Origin: Thermaerobacter marianensis
Lineage (GTDB): Bacteria > Bacillota > Sulfobacillia > DYIH01
Direction of reading: 5' to 3'
NCBI GenBank assembly: GCA_020723785.1
Contig: DYIH01000004.1
Coordinates: 1-22,208 of the forward strand
Length of the DNA: 22,208 nucleotides
Positions 6,559 to 13,588 of this stretch are shown piece after piece; the stretch's first letter is position 1; each line of letters begins with the position of its first letter. The notes under the pieces are model-generated. The model had not been told where the DNA came from. It did not search any database and worked only from the letters and a program-made list of their open reading frames with translations. The translations under genes were made by a program, and so were the position numbers.

Positions 6559-8244
6559 TTACCCTGTCGCGCTCGGTAGTGCGGGAGTCAAGATTATCGG
6601 CATCGCATCGCCTTTTAAGGTCACGACACCGACGACACACCCGCGGAACGTTAGCGTCTCCTGCTGAGTGTCAAGCACAATTTCATCGAACAATTGCCGA
6701 AGCAACCGCCGCTTGCCCGCATAGTCCAGCCCCGCCAGGACTTCCTCGGCGTGGACCTTCAGTTGCTGGACAGCATCGGCCTGCCGCGCCCGTCCATCCC
6801 GCAGGGCCGCAAGCTGTGCCTGCAGTTCCTGGGCGCGGGCCTGGCAGGCCCGGCGCTGTTCGGTCAGGCGCCGGGATTCCCGGTCAAACATCGCCTTATC
6901 GATGACTTCCTCCTGGTATGCCTGCCATAATTTACCCCAAGCCCGCCCCAGTTTGGCCTCCTCGGCCAGCACCCTGTTCAGGTCACGGGCCTGAGACTCC
7001 ATAGTCTCGTCTGGTACGGCCGCCGCCAGCAGGGCCTCCGGCGTAAGCACCAAGCGTTCAACGATTTCCCAGACGCGGGTTTCAATTTTGTTTTTACTGA
7101 TGACTGATGATTTACAAAATCGCTGCTTTGGGATTGAACTGGCCGCGGAGGTGCAACGGTACTGGCAACGATCCTGTTGCCGACCGCGTTTTTCGCGGTA
7201 GGTTGTCGGCGAAAACCGCCGCCCGCAGGTACAAAACAAAAGCCCCTGCAAAAGCCACTCCCGTTTCACGCTGTTGCGAGGATTCCACTTCTCATCGCGG
7301 GCTTCTGCCAGGCGGCGGGCAGTCGCTTCGGCCAGGTCCGGTTCGATAATACGGGGCACAGGCACAGCCAACCATTCTGATTTTGGGCGTTCAGTGCGTT
7401 TGTTACCCTCTTCAACCCATCGGTTGGCATAAAACACCCCGGCTATATAGCTTTCATCGGTTAACATTTTTCTGATCGTGGCCACCGGCCACCAATCCCG
7501 GCCTGTCGGAGACGGGATCAGAGGCGGGCCGTCTTTAGGACCGTGAAGCCGAGCGGAAATGGCCCGCAAGGACAGGCCGTCAACGGCGTACCACCGAAAA
7601 ATGTTACGCACAACCTCAGCCTGGCAGTCGTCAACCTCGTATTGTTTGGTTTGTCGATTGATCCGATAGCCATATTTGGGAGACCTGGCTGTGATCTTTC
7701 CTTCGCGAGCTTTCTTCAGGTTGGCATGGCGGATGAACAGCCGGCGGCGTTCGTTATCCTCTTTGGCCTTCCAAGCGTAGAGGAAGGCTGAGATATCATC
7801 ATTGGAGTGAGACGCAAACCGCGGCTCAAGCCCAGCCTGGCGAAGCTGGTGCAGCACCCAACCCGCCTCCCAAGCACCCGCCCGCCCGAGCCGGTCCATG
7901 TCCTCAAACCAGACGCAGGAGGCACGTTTGGCCACAGCACCGGCGGAAGACAACAGATCGAGAAGCGCCGGCCGGTTCATCGTCGTGGCGGTGTGATCCT
8001 CAGCCCAAATCAGGTCGGCGGGAATGAAGTGCCCGGCTGCCCGCGCCGCTTCATGCACGCGCTGCACCTGCCGGTCCAGGCCGCTCCGGTCCTCCAGCGT
8101 CTGTTCTTCGGTGGAGACGCGGAAATAAGCGGCTGCCGTGGCGCCCCCAGGAAGGCCGATGCCGCCCCTTCCGCCCAGCGCGGCGACAGCCTCCACCACC
8201 CGGTCAAGCGCGGCTGTTCTGCCGCCAATCAGTTTAAGCATCAC
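6559..8244 (-). CDS. Large serine recombinase (site-specific integrase)
   Basis: A 561-aa serine integrase, probably the enzyme that inserted this element into tadA. It has a resolvase N-terminal catalytic domain with nucleophile S44 in 'AAYFRVSTEEQ' and 'WFEDMDRLGRAG'. A recombinase domain follows ('SPKYGYRINRQTKQYEVDD', 'IFRWYAVDGLSLRAIS', 'MLTDESYIAGVFY'), then a zinc-ribbon ('FCTCGRRFSPTTY', later Cys residues near 'CQYRC' and 'RFCKS') and a long C-terminal coiled coil rich in Arg, Gln and Glu. The N-terminus extends about 30 residues beyond typical relatives. GTG 8244 is immediately followed by ATG. The start overlaps the stop of the preceding 47-aa gene, implying translational coupling. 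Its position at the element end next to the split target is typical of such integrases. Confidence 0.94.
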   Translation of the reverse strand: MMLKLIGGRTAALDRVVEAVAALGGRGGIGLPGGATAAAYFRVSTEEQTLEDRSGLDRQVQRVHEAARAAGHFIPADLIWAEDHTATTMNRPALLDLLSSAGAVAKRASCVWFEDMDRLGRAGAWEAGWVLHQLRQAGLEPRFASHSNDDISAFLYAWKAKEDNERRRLFIRHANLKKAREGKITARSPKYGYRINRQTKQYEVDDCQAEVVRNIFRWYAVDGLSLRAISARLHGPKDGPPLIPSPTGRDWWPVATIRKMLTDESYIAGVFYANRWVEEGNKRTERPKSEWLAVPVPRIIEPDLAEATARRLAEARDEKWNPRNSVKREWLLQGLLFCTCGRRFSPTTYREKRGRQQDRCQYRCTSAASSIPKQRFCKSSVISKNKIETRVWEIVERLVLTPEALLAAAVPDETMESQARDLNRVLAEEAKLGRAWGKLWQAYQEEVIDKAMFDRESRRLTEQRRACQARAQELQAQLAALRDGRARQADAVQQLKVHAEEVLAGLDYAGKRRLLRQLFDEIVLDTQQETLTFRGCVVGVVTLKGDAMPIILTPALPSATG

Positions 8245-8377
8245 GGATCACCGCCCTTATGGCTGCCGCCAGCCGGGCTTCTCCCCCCGGCGGCACGGAC
8301 CATCCCTCCAACTGAAGACGGAGGCGCAATTTATCCATCGCTTGCTTGCTCTTCATGTCCGTCTCTTTCGCCGCCAT
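8234..8377 (-). CDS. 47-aa protein coupled to the recombinase (candidate recombination directionality factor)
   Basis: A small ORF begins at ATG 8377 with a GGGAGG sequence seven bases upstream. It encodes a basic, helix-prone 47-residue protein beginning 'MAAKETDMKSKQAMDKL' and ending 'AAAIRAVIRDA'. Its TAA stop lies inside the first codons of the serine recombinase (overlap about 11 bases). No family is recognised. Small genes beside large serine integrases often encode directionality factors that switch the enzyme from integration to excision, so that role is a reasonable guess. It could also just couple recombinase translation. Existence is supported by the ribosome site and overlap; function is inference. 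Confidence 0.6.
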   Translation of the reverse strand: MAAKETDMKSKQAMDKLRLRLQLEGWSVPPGGEARLAAAIRAVIRDA

Positions 8378-8395
8378 ATGCGAGCCTCCCTTCAA

Positions 8396-8425
8396 AAGTC
8401 AAAAGCCGGGTCTGAAGCCCGGCTT
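8396..8425 (-). terminator. Rho-independent terminator between ftsK-like gene and recombinase
   Basis: On the minus strand an 8-bp stem AAGCCGGG/CCCGGCTT with a 7-base loop is followed by a T-rich stretch (TTTTGACTTTTG). It would stop transcripts from the FtsK-like gene and separate them from the recombinase pair, whose ribosome site follows directly. Confidence 0.7.
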
Positions 8426-8460
8426 GCATAGGTATGGATAGGTTTCTATAGCTATGGATA
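8421..8460. repeat. Two phased 20-bp repeats ending in TATGGATA
   Basis: Two TATGGATA octamers (8433-8440 and 8453-8460) lie exactly 20 bases apart in units 8421-8440 and 8441-8460. The first unit contains TGCATAGG. The same octamer, spacing and TGCATAGG lead-in recur at 13511-13576. The array lies between the FtsK-like stop and the terminator before the recombinase pair. Iteron-like protein binding sites are likely; the binding protein is unknown. Confidence 0.7.
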
Positions 8461-8522
8461 ACGTCCGGGGAACTCTCCCAGGAATGCTTCGGGGAACAGT
8501 GTGCCGAGGGGGTCTTCTGCTT

Positions 8523-10406
8523 TTACGCTGTTTCGTTCCCCTCGATCTCCTCAGGCGGGATGCGTTCCCCTCGCGCACGGCGCTCCCGCTGCTCCGGCGT
8601 GAGCAGAACGGGACGCGGTTTCGGGCCGCGGGGAGGCCCCAGCCAGCCCTCCTCGTCAATCGCTGTTAAGATCGCCATTGCCCGGTCGGTGCGGATGGCG
8701 AAGTGCTCTTTCAGCATCCGCACCGACGCACTGCCCTGCCGGCAGATGTAACGCACCGCCTCCTCGTATAGCGGGTCCCGGCCTTCGGCTTCCTGGCAGG
8801 CGCCGGACGGGGTCTCCTCCGCCGGCTCCGGGACGATAATCCGAAACGCTTGGGGTGCCGGAGCGTTCCCGCGTCCTTCCCGCCACCATGCCGCCACCCG
8901 TTCTACCGCCTCCTCTGACAAATACGGAGCCTGAAACCGAACCGGCCGGCGCCCGGCGATGACTGCCAGGCCGTCTCCACGTCCGCCCAGGGCCTCAGCA
9001 CCCCCCTGATCGAGGATCACCCGGCTGTCCACCTCCGACGCCACCGAGAAGGCGATGCGGGTCGGCACATTTGCCTTGATGTTTCCTGTGATGACGTTGG
9101 CCGTGGGACGCTGGGTGGCGAGGACCAGATGTATCCCTGCAGCCCGCGCCTTTTGCGCCAGGCGCTGGATCAGCCCCTCCGTGTGTTCCCTGTCCTCCTT
9201 CTTTCCGCTCATCAGCAGGTCGGCAAATTCATCGACGACGCAGATGATGCGCGGCAGGGCCTCTCCCCCGCCGCCCTTGGTGTTGAACGCCCCGATGTCG
9301 CGAACCCGAGCGACCCGGAAGAGGTTGTACCGGCGGTCCATCTCTTGGGTCAGAGTCTCCAGGGCTTCGGCGGCATCCTGGATGTCCGTGATCACCGGCC
9401 GGAGCAGGTGCGGAACGTCCTCATAGACAGGCATCTCCACCTGCTTGGGGTCGATCAGCACAAGCCGCAGTTCTTCGGGCCGCCTGGACAGGAGCAGGGC
9501 CTGGATCAGCCCGTGCAGATAGATGCTTTTGCCGCTGCCCGTCTCTCCCGCCACCAGGACATGAGCGGCGTGGGAGAACCGGGAGACCACCGGGGTGCCG
9601 TCAACGCTCAACCCGACAAGCAGCGGGGTTTCCCCTGCCTCCACCTCGGCCAGCGCCGGAGCCAGTTCCAGGAGCGAAACCATCCGCCGCTTTCGCAGCG
9701 GGAACTCCAGCCGCACGCACCCAGGCCGCCCCGCCACCCCGGCCACCCGTACCCCTTCCGTTCCCAGCGCCACCGCCAGGTCTTCCGACAGCGCGGCCAG
9801 GGCGGAAGCCCGGACCTCTGCCGGCAGCCGGGCCAGGACCAGGGCCGCCTGCGGGCCGGCCTGGGCGTTCAGCACCTGCACGCCGGCCACCCCCAGAGCC
9901 TCCAGGGCAGCGGGGACTTGCGCGGCCAGGGATTCGGCCTCCGCCTGCGCCCCGCTCACGGCGCCAGATGCGCTCAGCAGGGACAAGGGCGGCAGCCCTG
10001 GGCCGAGGGATTCGGGAATTTCACGGCTTTCCTGGGCTGCCGGTGCGGGCGCAGAGGCTTTTCCGTCGTCGTCCACGATTCGGACCCAGCGGGCCGTCAC
10101 CGCGGCCAGTAGCCGCGCCGTTTGCCGCCCGGTCCAGCCCAGCCCTCGCAAAACCGCCCGCCGGCTGGCGCCGATCATCAAGAGCAGCAGGGCCTCGGCG
10201 CCCGCCAGCACCCGCAGCCAGCCCCCCGCCCGGTCCCGCGTCACGCCGAAGTCCTCCAGGGGGACTGGAAAGCGGTCCGGCGCCGCATACCAGCCGGCCA
10301 CCAGCAGGAGGGCAACAGTTACCCAGGCCGCTATAACGGGGAGAGCCTGCTCGCTTCCGCTTAGGCCAGGCACGGCCGGTTCGTGAAATTCCTTCTCAGG
10401 CTCCAC
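8523..10406 (-). CDS. FtsK/SpoIIIE-type DNA translocase
   Basis: A 627-aa membrane-anchored motor of the FtsK/HerA class, likely the DNA pump of the transfer module. Two hydrophobic segments (about 24-40 and 66-80) precede an Ala-rich linker and a domain before the motor. The motor has Walker A 'VAGETGSGKS' (G287-S294), 'LVLIDPKQVEM' and Walker B 'RIICVVDEFADLLM' (D392, E393), then 'LVLATQRPTANVITG' and 'ILDQGGAEALGGRGDGL'. The last 90 residues form a winged-helix gamma-like domain ('EEAVRYICRQGSASVRMLKEHF'). These are full SpoIIIE-type motor features. It is shorter than chromosomal FtsK (usually 750 aa or more) and sits among conjugation-type genes, so an element-encoded translocase is favoured. 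The GTG start is seven bases after the upstream gene. Confidence 0.9.
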   Translation of the reverse strand: MEPEKEFHEPAVPGLSGSEQALPVIAAWVTVALLLVAGWYAAPDRFPVPLEDFGVTRDRAGGWLRVLAGAEALLLLMIGASRRAVLRGLGWTGRQTARLLAAVTARWVRIVDDDGKASAPAPAAQESREIPESLGPGLPPLSLLSASGAVSGAQAEAESLAAQVPAALEALGVAGVQVLNAQAGPQAALVLARLPAEVRASALAALSEDLAVALGTEGVRVAGVAGRPGCVRLEFPLRKRRMVSLLELAPALAEVEAGETPLLVGLSVDGTPVVSRFSHAAHVLVAGETGSGKSIYLHGLIQALLLSRRPEELRLVLIDPKQVEMPVYEDVPHLLRPVITDIQDAAEALETLTQEMDRRYNLFRVARVRDIGAFNTKGGGGEALPRIICVVDEFADLLMSGKKEDREHTEGLIQRLAQKARAAGIHLVLATQRPTANVITGNIKANVPTRIAFSVASEVDSRVILDQGGAEALGGRGDGLAVIAGRRPVRFQAPYLSEEAVERVAAWWREGRGNAPAPQAFRIIVPEPAEETPSGACQEAEGRDPLYEEAVRYICRQGSASVRMLKEHFAIRTDRAMAILTAIDEEGWLGPPRGPKPRPVLLTPEQRERRARGERIPPEEIEGNETA

Positions 10407-10412
10407 CGGCCG

Positions 10413-10676
10413 TCACCGTCCCCCTCGCAGCAGCGCTCCGATCCCTTCCGCAGCCTTGCTGTGATTCACAAACCAGTCCAGCACCTGCCACCGGATATGA
10501 TCCGCCGCCTGAAGCACTCCGCCCAGACTGTGTGTGCCCGTCTGCCGGGCCAATAACCAGAGGAGCAGCAGAACGCTCCCGACGCGCAAAAGCATTCCGG
10601 CCAGCTTCGTCACAGCCCCGGAGACCACAAGCCCCAGACCTAGGGCGGCGGCCATGCCGATCAGTAAATCCGTCAT
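10413..10676 (-). CDS. Small membrane protein of unknown function
   Basis: An 87-aa protein with two predicted hydrophobic helices (about residues 3-22 and 27-44), then an amphipathic tail 'VLQAADHIRWQVLDWFVNHSKAAEGIGALL'. It is not a family I recognise. The ATG overlaps the XRE regulator stop (ATGA) and the FtsK-like gene follows within seven bases, so it belongs to the same transcript. A role as a small membrane partner of the DNA-transfer apparatus is conceivable from position only. Confidence 0.65.
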   Translation of the reverse strand: MTDLLIGMAAALGLGLVVSGAVTKLAGMLLRVGSVLLLLWLLARQTGTHSLGGVLQAADHIRWQVLDWFVNHSKAAEGIGALLRGGR

Positions 10677-10933
10677 GCCAGCCTCGCCTCCTTTGGATCG
10701 CGCCCGCGGCTGTAAGCCGCGATCACATCCAGCACGTCACGGGAATACAGGTCGTCCGGTTCAACATTCAAGGTCTGGCAGATGGCGTCCAGTTCATCCT
10801 CAGTGGGCAGAACCCGGCCGGTCTCCAATTCCGAAATATCTGGCTGCTTCAGGCGGACCTGTGCGGCCAGGGCTTTCTGACTGACTCCTCGCCGGCACCG
10901 CCAGTAACGCAGGTCATTGCGGATGGAAAGCAC
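10673..10933 (-). CDS. XRE-family helix-turn-helix regulator
   Basis: An 86-aa single-domain DNA-binding protein. The helix-turn-helix is seen in 'LRYWRCRRGVSQKALAAQV' and 'QPDISELETGRVLPTEDELD'. It is clearly a paralogue of the regulator at 15605-15862: shared 'DLRYWR/DIRYWR', 'LETGR.LPTE.EL' and a C-terminal 'DLYSRDVLDVIA' type end. The GTG start at 10933 has an AAGGTG ribosome site overlapping the stop codon of the upstream lytic-enzyme gene. It may set expression of the transfer genes; no operator is assigned here. Confidence 0.88.
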   Translation of the reverse strand: MLSIRNDLRYWRCRRGVSQKALAAQVRLKQPDISELETGRVLPTEDELDAICQTLNVEPDDLYSRDVLDVIAAYSRGRDPKEARLA

Positions 10934-10939
10934 GGTTTG

Positions 10940-11698
10940 TCACCTTCTTGATCCGGCGGATTCTGGCAGCCTTTCCTCCGGTATGTCCCGCCTCAGTTGA
11001 GCAAAGAACCCGCTGACGTTCCTGATCCAGTTCCAGGCCGGGCTGGTGGGCCTGGGCTTTCCTTCGTTCTCAACCCCGGTGGCGTACATCCCGCGGGGGT
11101 TTGCCGGGTCCGACAGCCACCGGATGGCGTCGTACCCCGGCGGCATGTCCTGCGAGAGCCTGGCTACCGTCGCCGCCGCGATCCGGGCGCTAGTTGCAAA
11201 GCCGATGCTGGTTGAGCACCAGCACCCGAATACGTTGAAGGGGTTCTGGGCGATCTTCCAGGCGCTCGGGTTGCGCCGCGGCACGAAGGATTGCTCCGCC
11301 CCGGTGATGGCCACCAAAAGCCGGGGGTCAATGTTGTGCCGGCGCCCGGCTTCGATGAAACCGGCCACGAACTCCGGTCCGGCCAGGTAGCTGCCCCGGC
11401 GCTCCAGCCAGACCATTAACGCCAACGGATCGATCTCCCGATAGCGGAGAGCTTTCGGCGGAGTGTATTCCGGCGCCGGGCCAATGGCGGTGTCGTCGTT
11501 GAGGCTGCGCACCTCCGGCGGCAATTGTTCCCACACCGATTCCGCCGGCATCACCATGCCCAGCGCAGCTACCGGCAGAAACGCCACAGCAACAATAAAG
11601 GCTGCGGTCAACGCGGCCCAGCCGAGCGGGTGCGATAAAAGCCAGCGTAAAATCAGGCACATGTACGCCTGGCGGGTTATCTCCTTTACGGTGTCCAA
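10940..11698 (-). CDS. Membrane-anchored lysozyme-like (glucosaminidase/transglycosylase) protein
   Basis: A 252-aa protein with an N-terminal transmembrane anchor (about residues 27-50) and an extracytoplasmic lysozyme-fold domain: 'FVAGFIEAGRRHNIDPRLLVAITGAEQS' with probable catalytic E135, then 'NPFNVFGCW' and 'TSIGFATSARIAAATVARLSQD'. Such domains cut peptidoglycan locally, and in transfer systems they open a path for the channel (VirB1-like role). Start is a TTG at 11698 with AAAGGAG upstream; the ribosome site overlaps the end of the VirB4-like gene. The domain class is confident; transglycosylase versus glucosaminidase chemistry is not settled. Confidence 0.75.
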   Translation of the reverse strand: MDTVKEITRQAYMCLILRWLLSHPLGWAALTAAFIVAVAFLPVAALGMVMPAESVWEQLPPEVRSLNDDTAIGPAPEYTPPKALRYREIDPLALMVWLERRGSYLAGPEFVAGFIEAGRRHNIDPRLLVAITGAEQSFVPRRNPSAWKIAQNPFNVFGCWCSTSIGFATSARIAAATVARLSQDMPPGYDAIRWLSDPANPRGMYATGVENEGKPRPTSPAWNWIRNVSGFFAQLRRDIPEERLPESAGSRR

Positions 11699-11713
11699 AA
11701 CGTTGTCTCCTTT

Positions 11714-13474
11714 CTACCGGGCCTCCAATCCCCTGGTCTTGTACAGACTTACTTCCTCTTGCGGCAGTTGCAGCCGCAGTACATCCCATCCTTTTTCCGC
11801 ATACCGCACAGCGAAGGCGTGGCTGCCTTGAAGCGCGGCCACGGTGTCCAGCACCGGCTGCGGGACTTTGGCGTTCCGGGCGACATCTTGCAACGCCGCT
11901 TCCTCCATCCAGAACAACACCTTAACGGCGCTGTTATCCCAAAGCCCCTGCCCCCCGGCGGTCCCGAACAGAACTTTGGGTTCGTTCATTGCCAGGATGC
12001 AGATGCCGTTGAACTTGCGGACGCCAGTGGCGATGTCAAGAACAAACCCCGACATATCCTCGTCCTGGAGCAGGCGCTGGCCTTCCTCGAAATTGATGGC
12101 TACGGGACGCCTGCCCACGGCTCTCTCCCGCCGGATCAGCCCCCAGCAGTAATGCGTCGCCAAAGCCATTTTGACGGCTTGCGCGTGGGCTTCGGCCCCC
12201 TTCCGCCGGGCCGGGCCAAAGTGGATGACGATGAGCGGGACTTGGGTGTCCGGCGCGTCGTCTACCTGGGCCAGCAGCTTTCGCTGGGTGCCTTCGAAAT
12301 AGGGCCACAGCTTCTTCGCCAGCCGATAGGCGCCGGGGTCGGTATCCTGCTGCAGCATCCGATATGCTGCAGGCAGCCCGCCGGTGGGGCGGTCCCAGGT
12401 GCCGGGGTTGTCCCGGTCAACGCCTGCGGCCTCCACGGTGGCCAGCACCGCCCGGTCGGCCGCCGCCCGTTCCTCGGCATCGGCGTTCCCTGCAAGAAGC
12501 AACAGCACCATCACCGCTCCGTTCAAGGCGTCCTCGATCCGCTGCATGTCCACGTTCCTGTCGCCGCACGGCGGCGGGATGACCAGCGGGTCATAATACC
12601 GCCCGGACCCGGCCGAGTGGTCGATCCAGGCGCCGCCTACCGCATCGCATAAGGCGCGGTACTCCCCGTCCACGTCAAAGACAACCACCAGCCAGCCTTC
12701 GGCCAGCAGGCCGGCCGTGATGGCTTTCAGGAGGGTTGATTTTCCTTCACCTGATGCACCAAGAATGATGATGTTGCGGTTGTGAACCCCTTCCGCCAAT
12801 GCGAAAGCCGTCCGCGACCCGTCTTCAATCCGGTGGCCGAAGTAGACGCCCCGGCCGTCGTCGAGCGTCCCGGCCACAGCCGGGTGCAGGGCCTGAGCAG
12901 CCGACTGCGGGTCAACCAGCCAGCCCTCATGGGTGCGGCGGATGCCGGCAGTGTCGCCGAGGACGAATCCGGCGTCAAATCCAGGCTGCTGCTCCTTCCC
13001 CAGCCAGGTTACGGCGCAGCCCATCCTGCGCAGCGCGGCCTGCACCAGCCGGGCGCGTTCATCCAGCGCCGCCTCGTCAGGCGCGGAAACCGTGACGAGC
13101 AGCCAGGCATCCCCGACAATGCGCTGGGTGCGGAAATGGCGCAGCGCCTGGGCCGCGCCGATCTCCGATTCCGGCACCACGCCGCCGGGGCGCGAAGCCC
13201 GTTCTTCGATGGTGGCTTCAAGGCGCGTCAGCTTTGCCTGTGCCCAGCGGTTAAACTCAAACTCGGCTGGGGTCAGGCATTCGGTGACCCGGAGCGGAAA
13301 GCCGAGCCGGATGAGTACAGCCAGGACACCCTTCTCGAAATCCTGGGGATAATGCGTGACCAGGCAGGTCCGGTGGTAGTTCTCGGAGGCGGCGCACAGC
13401 CATCGCGGCGCCTCCTCCAGCGTCCCGGCCCGCCCGAGCCAGCGGGCCAGCGGGGAAGGAATGTTGCGGGGCAT
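11714..13474 (-). CDS. VirB4/TraC-like conjugation ATPase
   Basis: A 586-aa ATPase of the VirB4/HerA group, which energises type IV transfer channels. The N-terminal region lacks catalytic motifs. The motor domain has Walker A 'IILGASGEGKSTLL' (G239-S246), then 'VVVFDVDGEYRALCDAVGG', a typical VirB4 second segment. The Walker B region reads 'RPVAINFEEGQRLLQDE' (about 457-472), where the usual Asp-Glu pair is replaced by Glu-Glu. It continues with 'DIATGVRKFNGICILAMNEPK'. It is shorter than full VirB4 (about 800 aa). ATG 13474 has GGAGGTG upstream. It is preceded by the repeat array and a leader motif shared with the EAL gene. Confidence 0.82.
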   Translation of the reverse strand: MPRNIPSPLARWLGRAGTLEEAPRWLCAASENYHRTCLVTHYPQDFEKGVLAVLIRLGFPLRVTECLTPAEFEFNRWAQAKLTRLEATIEERASRPGGVVPESEIGAAQALRHFRTQRIVGDAWLLVTVSAPDEAALDERARLVQAALRRMGCAVTWLGKEQQPGFDAGFVLGDTAGIRRTHEGWLVDPQSAAQALHPAVAGTLDDGRGVYFGHRIEDGSRTAFALAEGVHNRNIIILGASGEGKSTLLKAITAGLLAEGWLVVVFDVDGEYRALCDAVGGAWIDHSAGSGRYYDPLVIPPPCGDRNVDMQRIEDALNGAVMVLLLLAGNADAEERAAADRAVLATVEAAGVDRDNPGTWDRPTGGLPAAYRMLQQDTDPGAYRLAKKLWPYFEGTQRKLLAQVDDAPDTQVPLIVIHFGPARRKGAEAHAQAVKMALATHYCWGLIRRERAVGRRPVAINFEEGQRLLQDEDMSGFVLDIATGVRKFNGICILAMNEPKVLFGTAGGQGLWDNSAVKVLFWMEEAALQDVARNAKVPQPVLDTVAALQGSHAFAVRYAEKGWDVLRLQLPQEEVSLYKTRGLEAR

Positions 13475-13494
13475 GACAGCACCTCCGCTTAAGG

Positions 13495-13510
13495 GGACTG
13501 ACAGGGTTTT
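13495..13510 (-). promoter_or_regulatory. Leader motif shared with the EAL gene (copy 1)
   Basis: The 16-base sequence AAAACCCTGTCAGTCC (minus strand) ends 20 bases before the VirB4-like start codon. An identical copy ends 17 bases before the EAL gene start (19892-19907). Matched placement suggests a shared regulatory or RNA leader element. Confidence 0.5.
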
Positions 13511-13576
13511 TGCATAGGGATGGATGCCTATGGATAGGGATAGATGCTTATGGATAAAAATGAATGCCTATGGATA
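13511..13576. repeat. Three tandem 20-bp repeats upstream of the VirB4-like gene
   Basis: Units 13517-13536, 13537-13556 and 13557-13576 are each 20 bp and each ends in TATGGATA, with ATGCCTA or ATGCTTA preceding. The array opens with TGCATAGG, as at 8427. Strict 20-bp phase (about two helical turns) points to cooperative protein binding, as in plasmid iterons or partition/transfer-origin sites. It lies between the TadG-like stop and the VirB4-like start. Confidence 0.8.
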
Positions 13577-13588
13577 GCAACGCGGAGC

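Noticed and set aside
9129..10112. Plus-strand open frame over the FtsK-like gene
   Set aside because: Antisense shadow; the minus strand carries full Walker motifs.
11759..13492. Plus-strand open frames over the VirB4-like gene
   Set aside because: Antisense shadows of the ATPase; no ribosome site or domain.
13511..13576. CRISPR array
   Set aside because: Units are contiguous 20-bp tandem repeats with no spacers, and no cas genes are seen.
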